This document shows positions 32,172 through 41,874 of a DNA stretch of 64,000 bases, piece by piece. The translations under genes and the position numbers were made by a program. Numbering within the stretch: the stretch's first letter is position 1; each line of letters begins with the position of its first letter. Location of the stretch: positions 1-64,000 of the forward strand of contig CABTYO010000012.1 of the NCBI GenBank assembly GCA_902489075.1. Direction: 5' to 3'. The notes below the pieces were generated by a model that saw only the letters and a program-made list of their open reading frames with translations, did no database searches and was not told the DNA's origin. Source of the DNA: an uncultured Faecalicatena sp. (GTDB lineage Bacteria; Bacillota; Clostridia; Lachnospirales; Lachnospiraceae).

Positions 32172-32213
32172 TTAAAAAGCGCCAAAGCTTTTTCGTTTGC
32201 TTTGACGCTTAAA
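32172..32213 (-). terminator. Terminator of XRE/TPR regulator gene
   Basis: AAGCG-CAAAGC and GCTTTG-CGCTT form a 12-bp stem with one mismatch, followed on the minus strand by TTTTTAAATA. Confidence 0.7.
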
Positions 32214-32224
32214 GTTCTGCACAC

Positions 32225-33289
32225 TTAAATCTGATACTGTTCTATCAGTTCCTTAAATTCCTCATTCTCCCACAAAAACTCATACATCGGGTTATTGGTG
32301 AGTTCTGAAATAAGCCCCGGCAGGAATTGTGCCCCGGCATTTGGGATTTCGGCACCTTCCTCTACAGCGGGAGCAAGATCACGGAACAGGATGGTCTTCC
32401 CCATATCCCAGGGATGGACGATCAGCGGCATCAGCTTCTTTAAAAGTGAAAGTGTTGCCTCTGTATCTTTCTGGATCACAGCTGCATGATAAGAAATCAC
32501 TTCCGCGCTGTACTCCCACAGTCCAAATGCTTCCGCCGTCTTCTTCCATGCCTGCGCCGCATATGCCGCTGCCTCTTGATTTCCTCGTCTGGTATCGCAT
32601 TCCACCAGATTCATCAGAAGCGCCATCACCTCATTTAACTGTGACAAGAGAGAGCGTTCCAGGGTCACGGCCGCCTCATCTGCTTTTCCCTCTTTTAATA
32701 GAAGCCTGCTTTCCAGCTGATTTTTGTCGACCCCCAGCTTCTCAGGGATGAGCTCCAGCATTTCACGGGCTTTTTCATATTCCCCCCGCTGGGTATAGAT
32801 GCTGGTGAGCCTGTGGCTGGAGAGAAGGCGGACCTTCTCGTCGCCGACCTTGACTGCCCTCTGATATAATCCGATGAGCTTCTCCTCGTATGGTTCCTTT
32901 TCCTCTGCGCCCAGCCCTTTCATCATAAGAAAACCATCTAACGTGAGAGCTGAACTATGGATCAGAGTCCCGCACTTTGGATATTCATACATCTTCTCTT
33001 CCAACAGCTTAAAACCGCTGTCCAGCCCCTGCTCCTTCGTCACGTTCGTCAGTTCCATACAGAATCTGCCCAGTTCCTGCTCCGTAATCTCCTCCTCGAA
33101 GCAGAACAGGACATTCATATCAACCTTTAAAAGCCTTGCAAGAGGTGCCAGAAGAGTCACATCAGGAAATGTCGTGCCCTTCTCCCACTTGTTCACTGCC
33201 GGGGTGGAGACTCCCAGATATTCGGCTATCTTTTCCTGGGTCAGTCCGAGTTCTTTTCTTTTATCATGAATGATTGTACTAATTGGCAT
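32225..33289 (-). CDS. XRE-family regulator with TPR-like region
   Basis: 354 residues. Residues 1-60 are a Cro/CI helix-turn-helix (MPISTIIHDKRKELGLTQEK; LGVSTPAVNKWEKGTTFPDV). The rest is helical with repeat-like pairs (LYQRAVKVGDEKVRLLSSHR; EYEKAREMLELIPEKLG), as in RRNPP-like or other TPR regulators that sense peptides or partner proteins. No peptide gene was seen next to it. Target genes are unknown. Confidence 0.83.
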   Translation of the reverse strand: MPISTIIHDKRKELGLTQEKIAEYLGVSTPAVNKWEKGTTFPDVTLLAPLARLLKVDMNVLFCFEEEITEQELGRFCMELTNVTKEQGLDSGFKLLEEKMYEYPKCGTLIHSSALTLDGFLMMKGLGAEEKEPYEEKLIGLYQRAVKVGDEKVRLLSSHRLTSIYTQRGEYEKAREMLELIPEKLGVDKNQLESRLLLKEGKADEAAVTLERSLLSQLNEVMALLMNLVECDTRRGNQEAAAYAAQAWKKTAEAFGLWEYSAEVISYHAAVIQKDTEATLSLLKKLMPLIVHPWDMGKTILFRDLAPAVEEGAEIPNAGAQFLPGLISELTNNPMYEFLWENEEFKELIEQYQI

Positions 33290-33450
33290 TATTCTTCCTC
33301 CTGATTTTCAAATCTCTTTTTATTCCACTTTCCTGTGCCGGCTGTTTCTAATTGGTTGCTCTGTCATGACATGATTATTATACCATCCTGGAATACAGCT
33401 CCACAATTGAGTGCTTTTTAACGAAATCAGGCAAAAAGTTAACCACAGGT

Positions 33451-34488
33451 TTATTTTGCAGGATCTACGCAGGGAAACTTAAATATCAGCTCAAATCCCT
33501 TTTCATATTCCGATTGGATCTCTACCTCTATCTTTAGTTTCTGCGCAATCTCTTTCACCAGATAAAGCCCCATTCCCGTTGCCTTTTTCTGGTGTCCCCT
33601 GCTTAGCCCTGTAAATCCTTTATCAAATAAGAACGGCAGGTCATAGGCAGGGACTCCGATTCCATTGTCCCTGATGTGCAGTAAGACCGCCTTCTCTGTA
33701 TCCGAAAATTCCGTATAAAAATATAATTCATTTTTTTCTTTTGTCTCATCCGCATATTTGACGCTGTTACTGACAGCCTGGCTGACCATGAACGCAAGAC
33801 CTTTCCGGTCCGTTACGACAAAAATATCCTCCACATCATTTTTCACTTCATACTTGTGCTCTTCCAAAAGCACCCGGTACTCTGTCAGCCCCTCCTGGCA
33901 GCAGTCTCTTAAAGAAACCCGTTCAAACATGCTGTCTGAATGAGGAGACCGTAGTCCCGCATAGTATAACACCTGATTGATATCCTCCTGAAGCTGTCCC
34001 CTCGCATATTCCAGCTTCTGATAAGCAGGCGCAGACATTTCATCCTTCCGGTTATCCAGCACAAATGTCATTAAGGCCAGGGGCGTCTTGACCTCGTGCG
34101 CCCATGCCTCCATATAATCTTCGTATTCCTGAATGTACCTCTTTAGTTCCTTATTTTTTTCAGATTCCATCTGCAGCTTCTGTACGGTCTCCATAATCAT
34201 CCGCCTGTCTGCCCCCTGAAAAACGAAGGGCAGCTTTTCTTCCTCGAATAACTCCGGGTGCCCGATGAGTTCCTGGAATACGGCTTCCTTCCTTTCATCC
34301 TGGATGTATGCGATCCACAGAGAAATTCCAAACAAAAACAGGGAAACAAAAAGCATGGCTCCCCAAAGTATCCAGAAGGCATCCGGGTTCAGCAGCCATA
34401 AAAACAGACCAAACATAAGGTCCGTGCAAAGAAGCATTCCAAACCAGATGATGTGGTTTTTACAGCAGCTTACCCATTTTTTCAGCAT
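33451..34488 (-). CDS. bceS: BceS-type intramembrane-sensing histidine kinase
   Basis: 345 residues. Two N-terminal membrane helices separated by only a few residues (IWFGMLLCTDLMFGLFLWLL; AFWILWGAMLFVSLFLFGIS), then H-box EAWAHEVKTPLALMTFVLDN, N-box VSQAVSNSVKYAD and DNGIGVPAYDLPFLFDKG. Kinases of this shape do not sense peptides themselves but read the flux of the partner BceAB transporter. It is last of the four-gene unit. Confidence 0.88.
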   Translation of the reverse strand: MLKKWVSCCKNHIIWFGMLLCTDLMFGLFLWLLNPDAFWILWGAMLFVSLFLFGISLWIAYIQDERKEAVFQELIGHPELFEEEKLPFVFQGADRRMIMETVQKLQMESEKNKELKRYIQEYEDYMEAWAHEVKTPLALMTFVLDNRKDEMSAPAYQKLEYARGQLQEDINQVLYYAGLRSPHSDSMFERVSLRDCCQEGLTEYRVLLEEHKYEVKNDVEDIFVVTDRKGLAFMVSQAVSNSVKYADETKEKNELYFYTEFSDTEKAVLLHIRDNGIGVPAYDLPFLFDKGFTGLSRGHQKKATGMGLYLVKEIAQKLKIEVEIQSEYEKGFELIFKFPCVDPAK

Positions 34489-34489
34489 C

Positions 34490-35167
34490 TCATTCCTCCC
34501 GTCCTTCTTCCAAATAATACCCTTTTCCCCGCACGGTCACGATCCTCTGGTCCAGGCTCAGCCTGCTTAACGTTTTTTTCAGCCTGGTCATGTTCACCTG
34601 GAGCGCATTTTCATCCACATATTCCACCGTTCCCCACAACGCCTGAAACAGCTCTTCTCTGGATACGGTATGCCCATAATGTGACATCAGCTGTTCCATG
34701 ATCTTCCCCTGGTTCTCGGGCAGGACAACGGATGTCTTCTCTGTATACAGCGTAAATGTATTCGGGTCAAGGCGGATACCTGGCACCTTTAAAAACTGAT
34801 CCTGCCCCTCGGCCCTGCGCAACAGGTTGGAAATCCTGGCCAGCAGGCGTTCCTTATGGCAGGGCTTTGCCAGATATTCGTCGGCGCCAAGCCCTAACGC
34901 ATGCAGTTCATCTGCCATGGCATCCCGGCTTGTTAAGACCAGGATGGGGACGAAGCTTTTCTGCCGGATGAACTTACAGACCTCGAACCCAGTCTGCCCG
35001 GGCAGATTGATGTCCAGAAGCACAAGGTCCGGCTCCTTTTTTAAGACTTCTGCCGCCGTGTCTGAAAACTCTTCCAGGCAGCAGGTCTCATACCCGGCCT
35101 TTCGAAGCAGATCGGCCAGCTCCTCCCGCATAAAAATCTCATCCTCCACAATGACAATCCTGCTCAT
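34490..35167 (-). CDS. bceR: BceR-type response regulator
   Basis: 225 residues: receiver (IVIVEDEIFM; LVLLDINLPGQTGFEVCKF; LVLTSRDAMADEL; AKPC) and OmpR-type winged helix (LFQALWGTVEYVDENALQVN; ITRLKKTL-like helix; VRGKGYYL). It sits between permease and kinase genes with gaps of 10 and 2 bp. Expected to activate the bceAB genes on exposure to peptide antibiotics such as bacitracin. Confidence 0.9.
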   Translation of the reverse strand: MSRIVIVEDEIFMREELADLLRKAGYETCCLEEFSDTAAEVLKKEPDLVLLDINLPGQTGFEVCKFIRQKSFVPILVLTSRDAMADELHALGLGADEYLAKPCHKERLLARISNLLRRAEGQDQFLKVPGIRLDPNTFTLYTEKTSVVLPENQGKIMEQLMSHYGHTVSREELFQALWGTVEYVDENALQVNMTRLKKTLSRLSLDQRIVTVRGKGYYLEEGREE

Positions 35168-35176
35168 CTTTTCTTC

Positions 35177-37219
35177 CTACTCTTCTCTTTTTTGATCCAT
35201 CCGCCTCAGAATCTGCCTGCTGCTCATCCTCATGACGGCAAAGATATAAATCAATTCTACCACAACTACGAATAATATCATAGCACCACTGATCTGAAAC
35301 AATACCTTGGTCATGGACGCGATGCTGTCCGTCAAAAATCCGCTAAAGAGCGCCCGCACCCCGAAAAAGCTGCTGATGACCGCAACCACAATGGGCAGTC
35401 CGAAATACCACCTGATCTGCCTGTTGCTGCTGTAACATAAGGCCTTGTAAGAACTTCCCAGCCGGATCAGTGTACGGTATCTTCTGACCGTTTTCTGCTG
35501 GTGCATCAGATACTGCACTCCCATGACCGTATTGGCAATAATCAGGAAGATAACTGCCAGGTAGATCGTAATATACCCCAAAGCGACCTGGTAGAACAGC
35601 TGCCTTCCCATGTTCTGCAGATAACTCTCATATTCCACCTTAGTCTCATCCAGTTTCTCATTCACCGTCAACATCGTCTGCATCAGTCCTTTTTCCTGCA
35701 CAAGCTCTGCATTTAGGACTGCATCCAGATAAGAGTACGTATTCGTGGTCACGATCTGATCGTAGAGCTGGTCCGGAATAATGATTCCCAGAGCAATCGT
35801 AATCGAGCGGTCTACCACAAAATTCGTCTGATACAGCTCATCAGTCAGCTGACAGGCTGTTCCAGATATTTCCACATCCGGCTTCTTTTGAAGCGCTGCC
35901 TTAAGAAGTTCCTGACGCTCTCCAAAGTAAAAGTCCTCATCGCTATACAGAGCAGCCTCATGCTCCTTTAGCTCGATCGGTTCCTCCCCGGCCAGCTCCA
36001 AAAGCTGGTTATAGCCTGACAGTGAGATATAGTAAGGTGCAGTAAAATATCCCAGACTCTCTATCAAATTGCTTTTTTCCTCAGAATCCTCCAGCGAAGA
36101 GACCGCCTGGATCAACCCTTCTCCTGAAAAGCCTTCCATATCATCTGGCAGTCCTGCCTTCACCTCAAATACTTTGGAAAACATTTCTTTAGTCCCTGCC
36201 TTTTCCAATTCCTCATCCACGGATTTTGGATCTCCGATAAATGTATAATCTACAACATGGACCTCTTTTCCTTCTGTCTGACTGCTGATAGATACCCCAA
36301 ATCCGAAGCAGCACAATGCCGCCAGGATCAGCAGAGACGATACCGCCAGGGACCCCGGGCGCAGGAAGACATTTTCCTGTAACTGGCGGAATGTAAAGAC
36401 CGCCAGCCCCTTCTTCTGTTTCCTGAGTTTAAAAAGCAGTTCCAGTAAAATCCCGCCCCCGCGGAATAAAAGGACCGTTCCCAGGATTCCCAGGAAAAGT
36501 GTCAGTCCCATATTTCCGAGGTTCTCCCAGGCTTTGCCCTGAATCGCCAGATAATAGGCGCAAAAAAGCAGAAAGATTCCCAAAAACATTTCCAGATAAC
36601 CAATCCCCGGTTTCTTTACTTTCTGTTTCTCCTCCTGTGTATCTGCCAGAAGACTTACGATTTCTTTTCTTACAATGACCGTACTGAAAATCAGCATGGC
36701 AGCCGATTTGATGACAATAAATCCAATGACGGTCCACAGAACCGCCTTCCAGGAAAAGCTGAAACTATGCCCGATAATCCCAAGACCCACCAGTTTGGCC
36801 ATGATAAGGCTGATCATTTCTGACAGAAATACTGCCACGGGAATTCCCACCAGAAGAGAAAACAAACTGTTAAAAATATCTTCTGCCATCAGCATGAGAA
36901 ACATCCGCGTACGCCGCATCCCCATCATCAGATACATCCCCAGCTCGTGGCTCCTCTGTTCCATCTGGAACTTTCCTGCAAAATATACCAGGAAAAACAG
37001 AAGGACAAGGGATACCGCATAAAGCGCAGGCAGTAACTGGTAGATTCTGCTGACCGCATCGCTCTCCATTTTCAGTAAAAATTTCATTACATCCTGGTTT
37101 TCCAGTGACAGAATAATGTAAAAGGCAATAATCGAAACAACAAGAGAGGCAAAAAATAACCCATTTTCTTTCCTGCTCTTTCTGCTGTTTTTCAAAATAA
37201 GATTAAAGAACATTTGCAC
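35177..37219 (-). CDS. bceB: BceB-type ABC transporter permease (FtsX fold)
   Basis: 680 residues with ten membrane helices; a large outside domain of about 200 residues (about 310-520) between helices 7 and 8 is the family's peptide-contacting region. The first motif QRSHELGMYLMMGMRRTRMF is the FtsX-like cytosolic loop. Overlaps the ATPase gene by 17 bp. BceB frees lipid-II-cycle targets from bacitracin-like peptides and signals to BceS. Confidence 0.9.
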   Translation of the reverse strand: MQMFFNLILKNSRKSRKENGLFFASLVVSIIAFYIILSLENQDVMKFLLKMESDAVSRIYQLLPALYAVSLVLLFFLVYFAGKFQMEQRSHELGMYLMMGMRRTRMFLMLMAEDIFNSLFSLLVGIPVAVFLSEMISLIMAKLVGLGIIGHSFSFSWKAVLWTVIGFIVIKSAAMLIFSTVIVRKEIVSLLADTQEEKQKVKKPGIGYLEMFLGIFLLFCAYYLAIQGKAWENLGNMGLTLFLGILGTVLLFRGGGILLELLFKLRKQKKGLAVFTFRQLQENVFLRPGSLAVSSLLILAALCCFGFGVSISSQTEGKEVHVVDYTFIGDPKSVDEELEKAGTKEMFSKVFEVKAGLPDDMEGFSGEGLIQAVSSLEDSEEKSNLIESLGYFTAPYYISLSGYNQLLELAGEEPIELKEHEAALYSDEDFYFGERQELLKAALQKKPDVEISGTACQLTDELYQTNFVVDRSITIALGIIIPDQLYDQIVTTNTYSYLDAVLNAELVQEKGLMQTMLTVNEKLDETKVEYESYLQNMGRQLFYQVALGYITIYLAVIFLIIANTVMGVQYLMHQQKTVRRYRTLIRLGSSYKALCYSSNRQIRWYFGLPIVVAVISSFFGVRALFSGFLTDSIASMTKVLFQISGAMILFVVVVELIYIFAVMRMSSRQILRRMDQKREE

Positions 37220-37979
37220 TGCCTCCTCCCAACTGTGCCATGACCATCAGGATTCTTTCATAAAATTCCTGCTGTGATTCCTTCGGAAGCTGACGCCTTA
37301 ATTCGTGAAAAATCTTCCCGTCCTGTATAAACAGGATGCGTGAGCAGTAGCTTGCCGCATTGCAGTCATGGGTCACCATCAGAATCGTGGAATTCTCTTC
37401 TGCATTCAGGATCGACAGCTTTTCCATCAGTGATCTGGCGTTTTTGGTATCCAGTGCCCCGGTCGGCTCATCCGCCAGGACAATCTCCGGTGTCAGGATC
37501 ATTGCCCTTGCCGCCGCGATCCTCTGCTTTTGTCCACCAGACATCTGGGTGGGGAATTTATCCAGGATTTCCTCGATCTCCAGATATTCTGCAAGGACTC
37601 TGAGACGTTCACTGCCTTCCTTTTCCGGAATATTATGAATTGCGGGTGGAAGCAGGATATTCTCTCTTCCTGTCAGATTGTCCAGAAGTTCAAAGTTCTG
37701 AAACAAGTAGCCAATCCGCTTACCACGGTAATCTGCCAGTTTCCGCCCCTTAAAGCTGCCGATATCCTCGCCGTTCAGAAGAATCCTGCCCTCAGTCGGA
37801 TGGATGGCTGTTGCTATGCAGTTTAGAAGAGTCGTCTTGCCAGACCCACTGCTTCCCATGATTCCCAGGAATTCACCTTCGATTACCTGAAATGTAATTC
37901 CGTTCAATGCTTTTGTGAGATTACTGCCCTTTCCGTAGTTCTTTTTTAAGGACTGTATGTCTAAGATTTTCTGTTTCAT
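37203..37979 (-). CDS. bceA: BceA-type ABC ATP-binding protein
   Basis: 258 residues: Walker A GSSGSGKTTLLN, signature MSGGQKQRIAAA, Walker B EIVLADEPTGALD and H-loop VTHD, matching the MacB/LolD/BceA group. It is first in the operon bceA-bceB-bceR-bceS. Confidence 0.92.
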   Translation of the reverse strand: MKQKILDIQSLKKNYGKGSNLTKALNGITFQVIEGEFLGIMGSSGSGKTTLLNCIATAIHPTEGRILLNGEDIGSFKGRKLADYRGKRIGYLFQNFELLDNLTGRENILLPPAIHNIPEKEGSERLRVLAEYLEIEEILDKFPTQMSGGQKQRIAAARAMILTPEIVLADEPTGALDTKNARSLMEKLSILNAEENSTILMVTHDCNAASYCSRILFIQDGKIFHELRRQLPKESQQEFYERILMVMAQLGGGSANVL

Positions 37980-38140
37980 CTGTCTTGCTCCCTTCTTTTT
38001 CGTCTCTTTTATCTCTACAGCATGTGGGATGCTGCTTTATAATTTTATTATACAGGAAGGGACGAATAGAAAACACTTACACTGAATGAAAGGTTTTGTC
38101 TAAGGAGCATACAGTTTACAATAAGCTGGCTCCGAGAAAA

Positions 38141-38179
38141 AAGGAACAGGCTTTCCCAACAGAGGTAAGCCCGTTCCTT
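38141..38179 (-). terminator. Terminator of CAP protein gene
   Basis: Minus strand: AAGGAACGGGCTT and AAAGCCTGTTCCTT form a long stem with a 12-base loop, followed by TTTTCT. Confidence 0.8.
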
Positions 38180-38210
38180 CACGAATCCGTTTCCTGCTTT
38201 GTTATTTCTT

Positions 38211-39158
38211 TTAATATGTAAACAACTGTGTCCAGTAATTACGGCCGGCTGCATTCTGATAATATCCGACCCCGATTTTAGTGAATCTTGGATTCAGGAT
38301 ATTGGCTCTGTGGCCATCGCTGTTCATCCAGCCCTTCATGACTTCCTGCGGGGTACGCTGTCCCCATGCAATATTTTCGCCGGAACCTTTGAATGAAACA
38401 CCTTGTTCTGTGAGAGCTGTACTGAAAGAGGTTCCATTCGGTCTTGTATGAGAGAAAGATACTTCTGTCTCTTTTGCTCTCACCAGGGCTGCAGCCTCGA
38501 TATTCTGATCCACTGTCAGGGTAGCCAGTCCTGCCTTTACTCTTTCTGCATTCACCAGGTCTACGACCTGCTGTGCGAATGTACGGTCATGTGAATCCGG
38601 TCCAGGCTTGTTGTTGTCGTCAGGTTTGTTCGTATCACCGCCTGGTTTGTTCATATCATCCGGCTGATTGGTCCCATTGTCCGGGGCCTCTGTATCGGAA
38701 CCCGGCTGATCTGTATCCGGGGTCTCGTTGTCAGGCATATCCTGACCCGGCTGGTCTGTATCTGGCGTATTATGATCCGGGACATCTGTTCCCGGTACGT
38801 CTGGACCTGGTCCGTCCGTTCCCGGCTGGTCTGTATCCGGCTGGTTATTGTCCGGCGCATCCACTCCCGGCTGTTCCCCGTCTGTACCTGGCTGATTGGG
38901 AGTATTTCCATCTGGAAGGATGATATCCGGCGGGCACACCTGCCAGTAAATATTACCAATACTGCCTCCAAGGCCGTCCAGCCTCTCATTTAGTTTTTCT
39001 TTTAACTCATCCAGGTTATTCCCCTGAATGACTGTCACTTTGTAACCTGCAGCTGTTTTCTGTCCCACTGGCACAACTCTATCCGCTGCCTGGACGGGAA
39101 TTACTGTACTTCCTGCGATTGCTGCAGCTGTCGTGATTGCTAAAATTGATTTTTTCAT
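38211..39158 (-). CDS. Secreted CAP (SCP/PR1)-domain protein
   Basis: 315 residues. Signal peptide MKKSILAITTAAAIAGSTVI with AxA-type cut near VQAAD. Residues about 70-185 are a low-complexity linker of Pro/Asp/Gly/Thr (repeats of D-Q-P-G and D-N-x-P). Residues about 190-315 are a CAP domain: FAQQVVDLVNAERVKAGLAT, HTRPNGTSFST, GENIAWGQRTPQEVMKGWMN, SDGHRANILNPRFTKIGVGY. Conserved His and Glu are present. The linker suggests wall spanning. CAP proteins in spore-formers are typically secreted (YkwD-like); the precise role is unknown. Confidence 0.9.
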   Translation of the reverse strand: MKKSILAITTAAAIAGSTVIPVQAADRVVPVGQKTAAGYKVTVIQGNNLDELKEKLNERLDGLGGSIGNIYWQVCPPDIILPDGNTPNQPGTDGEQPGVDAPDNNQPDTDQPGTDGPGPDVPGTDVPDHNTPDTDQPGQDMPDNETPDTDQPGSDTEAPDNGTNQPDDMNKPGGDTNKPDDNNKPGPDSHDRTFAQQVVDLVNAERVKAGLATLTVDQNIEAAALVRAKETEVSFSHTRPNGTSFSTALTEQGVSFKGSGENIAWGQRTPQEVMKGWMNSDGHRANILNPRFTKIGVGYYQNAAGRNYWTQLFTY

Positions 39159-39391
39159 TGTAACCTCCTGCTGTAATTTTTATTATGTACTCATTACGTA
39201 AATGTTACATAATTGTTACAAGCAAGATGTTACCATGTCATACGCAAAAATGATAGAAGTAATAAATGGCATCGTTTCCGTATGCTGCCAGACTAAGAAG
39301 TAATTTCCGTTCTACAGCTCTTGGGATACAGCTCTTGGAATACTGCTCCTGGCAACAGGCTTCAGCCCCGGAATTGGCAGCAGGCTTTGCG
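39159..39391. other. Intergenic region with three 14-bp tandem units
   Basis: No gene. TACAGCTCTTGGGA, TACAGCTCTTGGAA and TACTGCTCCTGG lie in a row at about 39312-39353. The part nearest the CAP gene (ACGTAATGAGTACATAATA) should hold its promoter. Confidence 0.5.
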
Positions 39392-40717
39392 TCAGAATCC
39401 ATTCTGCTTTAGTTGATTCACCAGCGACACATAAAACTCACGAACATCAAAACACCTGATATTCTCTCTGTTCAGATCAATCATATCTCCGTGTGAAATC
39501 CCCCGGCGCCCATTTGCAGTTAAAAAGGTATAGGATTCTCCCCACTGAAAGGAGCTTTCTGCAACCAGTCCATCGTTAGGTCCATCAAAATATTTGACAA
39601 GCTTATGGGAAAAATTAAGTGGGAACCGTCCTCCAGATGCAACATTTAATTTGGAACCGACACTTTGATAATACACAGATGCTGCATCCTCGATCTTTTG
39701 ATTCAGCTTCTCACAGGAGGATGCTGTCAGATCCGTGACCGCCGCCAGAAAATCCGGGTTCTCGTCTCCCAGTTTTTTCAGGGCTGTGTTGTAAGCTGCT
39801 GCCACTTTTTCCTTAACGGCAGTCGGCAGTACATTCAACAGATAATCTGCAAACACACATCCTCTGTGTGGCGTATTGATTGTGGTCAGGGAAGCCGCAT
39901 ATTGATCCATCCCCAGCTGGCTGATTGCATATCTACAGTCCAGGCCGCCTTTAGAATGTGCAATGATATTTACCTTTTCACATCCAGTCTCCTTCACAAT
40001 GCTTTCAATGCGCCCGGCCAGCTCCTTTGCACTGTCCTCCACAGAGGCGGCTGACTGATGGTTCCCATAATAGATTTCTGCACCATGCGCCTCCAACTCC
40101 TTCGGAATACGTCCCCAGTAATTGAAGTACTTAAAATCTCTGAAAAACACACCATGCACCATAAGCAGCGGGTACTTTGTTTTGCACAGCTGCTGTGCTG
40201 TGCGTGTCTGATTCAGCTGAATCTTCTGGCTTTCGAACTGACATTCCCAGGAAGCGATCCGTATGATCTTACAGAGAACAAACAGATTCACCACCGGAAT
40301 CCAGGCGCAGACTACTCCTATGATGCGCCATTTCATCCCAATCTGCAGGGAGGTACAGTATACGCGAATGATTCCATTCCAGAAAACGATTGCTTCCACT
40401 GCAAATACACATACAAAATCTGCAATCCACAAGCCGGTCTGCCCCTTTAACATGGCAAGAATCATGGCTGCCAGATACACCGCAGACCCTGTTGTTGAAA
40501 TCAGAAAATAAATCAGCAGCTCACAGCCATCGGCACAAAACCGATACTTCCTTCCTGCCAGCTTCCGGCTTGCAAAGGAAGGGACCAGATTTATCCAGAG
40601 ATATCCTGCGATACAAAGCAGACACCACCAGATCATGCCATGATCCGCATATAGAAACGGCAGATTCGCTGTCAAAAACACCACTGCTGAGAATAAAATT
40701 CTTCGTATATATCTCAT
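39392..40717 (-). CDS. Membrane-anchored lipase/esterase-like alpha/beta hydrolase
   Basis: 441 residues. Four N-terminal membrane helices in the first about 160 residues, then an alpha/beta-hydrolase: YPLLMVHGVFFRDFKYFNYW (oxyanion strand), NIIAHSKGGLDCRYAISQLG (nucleophile elbow AHSKGG, Ser), TPHRG, and late YFDGPNDGLVAESSF and GRRGISHGDMIDL (candidate acid and His). Resembles LipA-type triacylglycerol lipases joined to a membrane part. The substrate is probably an ester or lipid outside the cell. Confidence 0.85.
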   Translation of the reverse strand: MRYIRRILFSAVVFLTANLPFLYADHGMIWWCLLCIAGYLWINLVPSFASRKLAGRKYRFCADGCELLIYFLISTTGSAVYLAAMILAMLKGQTGLWIADFVCVFAVEAIVFWNGIIRVYCTSLQIGMKWRIIGVVCAWIPVVNLFVLCKIIRIASWECQFESQKIQLNQTRTAQQLCKTKYPLLMVHGVFFRDFKYFNYWGRIPKELEAHGAEIYYGNHQSAASVEDSAKELAGRIESIVKETGCEKVNIIAHSKGGLDCRYAISQLGMDQYAASLTTINTPHRGCVFADYLLNVLPTAVKEKVAAAYNTALKKLGDENPDFLAAVTDLTASSCEKLNQKIEDAASVYYQSVGSKLNVASGGRFPLNFSHKLVKYFDGPNDGLVAESSFQWGESYTFLTANGRRGISHGDMIDLNRENIRCFDVREFYVSLVNQLKQNGF

Positions 40718-40818
40718 ATATACTCCTTTATCTTAAGTACAGGCCTGTCAGTAATGATTTAGAAAAATACTGCTGAATTCCCCTCACTGACAAACAGCCC
40801 CCCATCATCAGGATCTTC

Positions 40819-41871
40819 TTATGCCTTCACCGCCCACCTCATCTTCGTAGAGCGCGCACGGCTGTTTCTTGCACATTCCTCAGCCGAAGGGCGGATCACA
40901 TCCTTCGCCACCTCGCTGTAAAGTCCTTCCCTCTGGAACTGTTTAAATGACTTTTTCACCAGTCGGTCTTCCCCGGAATGGAAAGTCAGGATTGCCACGC
41001 GCCCGCCTGGTGCAAGCACATGAGGCAGTTTATCCAGGAACTCATATAGAACCTCGAATTCCTGGTTCACATCGATCCGGAGTGCCTGGAATGTCCTCTG
41101 GCAGGACTTCTTCACAGCTTCCTTCCGTTCCTTTTCGGGGAGAAACCGCAGTGTATCCTCGATCAGGTCACGCAGCTGCTTTGTGGTCGCAATCTCGCCG
41201 CCCTTCCTGATCCTTTCCACGGCTGCACAGGCAATCTCTGCGGCATAAGGTTCGTCCGCATTCTCAAGCAGCATTCCTGTCAGTTCTTCCTCATCAATCG
41301 TACGAAGCCTCTCTGCCGCTGTTATTCCCTTCTGCGGGTTCATCCGAAGGTCCAGAGGACCGTCCGTCTTATAAGAAAATCCCCTGTCAGGATTATCGAT
41401 CTGCATGGAGGATACCCCTAAGTCAGCCAAAACAAAATCAAATGGTCCAGCTTCCTGCGCGACTTGATCAATATTGGCAAAATTCAAGAGCTTCACTGTC
41501 AGGATGTCCGGTCCATACCCCAGCTTTTCCAGACGTTCTTTCGTCTTTGCAGATTCGATGGGATCAACATCCAGGGCGTAGATATGTCCCTGATTTTTCA
41601 GACATTTCAGCATCTCCTGCGTATGTCCTCCATACCCCAGTGTTGCATCCAGTCCCTTCTGGCCCGGCTGGATCTGCAAAAAGTCCAGAATCTCCTTCAC
41701 ACAGATGGAAATATGCATCCCGGCAGGAGTACTGCCCTTCTGGATCACCTTTTCAATCGTGTCTGCATACTTCTCCGGCTGCAGTTCCTTGTATTTCTCC
41801 TTATAATTACGTGGGTGCGTCCCCTTATAGCGGGGACGTCTTTTATGCTTCTGTTCCTGATTATTCTCCAT
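40819..41871 (-). CDS. rsmH: 16S rRNA (cytosine1402-N4)-methyltransferase RsmH
   Basis: 350 residues. After a basic N-terminal extension of about 60 residues (NNQEQKHKRRPRYKG ...) comes LDATLGYGGHTQEMLKCLKN (SAM motif I), FDFVLADLGVSSMQIDNPDR (catalytic region), RTFQALRIDVNQEFE and FHSGEDRLVK, all RsmH hallmarks. It methylates C1402 of 16S rRNA. RsmH normally sits in the division/cell-wall cluster; here it is alone between unrelated genes, and the extension is longer than usual, so it may be the second, accessory copy. Confidence 0.92.
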   Translation of the reverse strand: MENNQEQKHKRRPRYKGTHPRNYKEKYKELQPEKYADTIEKVIQKGSTPAGMHISICVKEILDFLQIQPGQKGLDATLGYGGHTQEMLKCLKNQGHIYALDVDPIESAKTKERLEKLGYGPDILTVKLLNFANIDQVAQEAGPFDFVLADLGVSSMQIDNPDRGFSYKTDGPLDLRMNPQKGITAAERLRTIDEEELTGMLLENADEPYAAEIACAAVERIRKGGEIATTKQLRDLIEDTLRFLPEKERKEAVKKSCQRTFQALRIDVNQEFEVLYEFLDKLPHVLAPGGRVAILTFHSGEDRLVKKSFKQFQREGLYSEVAKDVIRPSAEECARNSRARSTKMRWAVKA

Positions 41872-41874
41872 AAA

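Noticed and set aside
38600..38900. Regular repeats suggesting a CRISPR array
   Set aside because: The repeats are in frame and encode the Pro/Asp/Gly linker of the CAP protein, with no constant spacer length.
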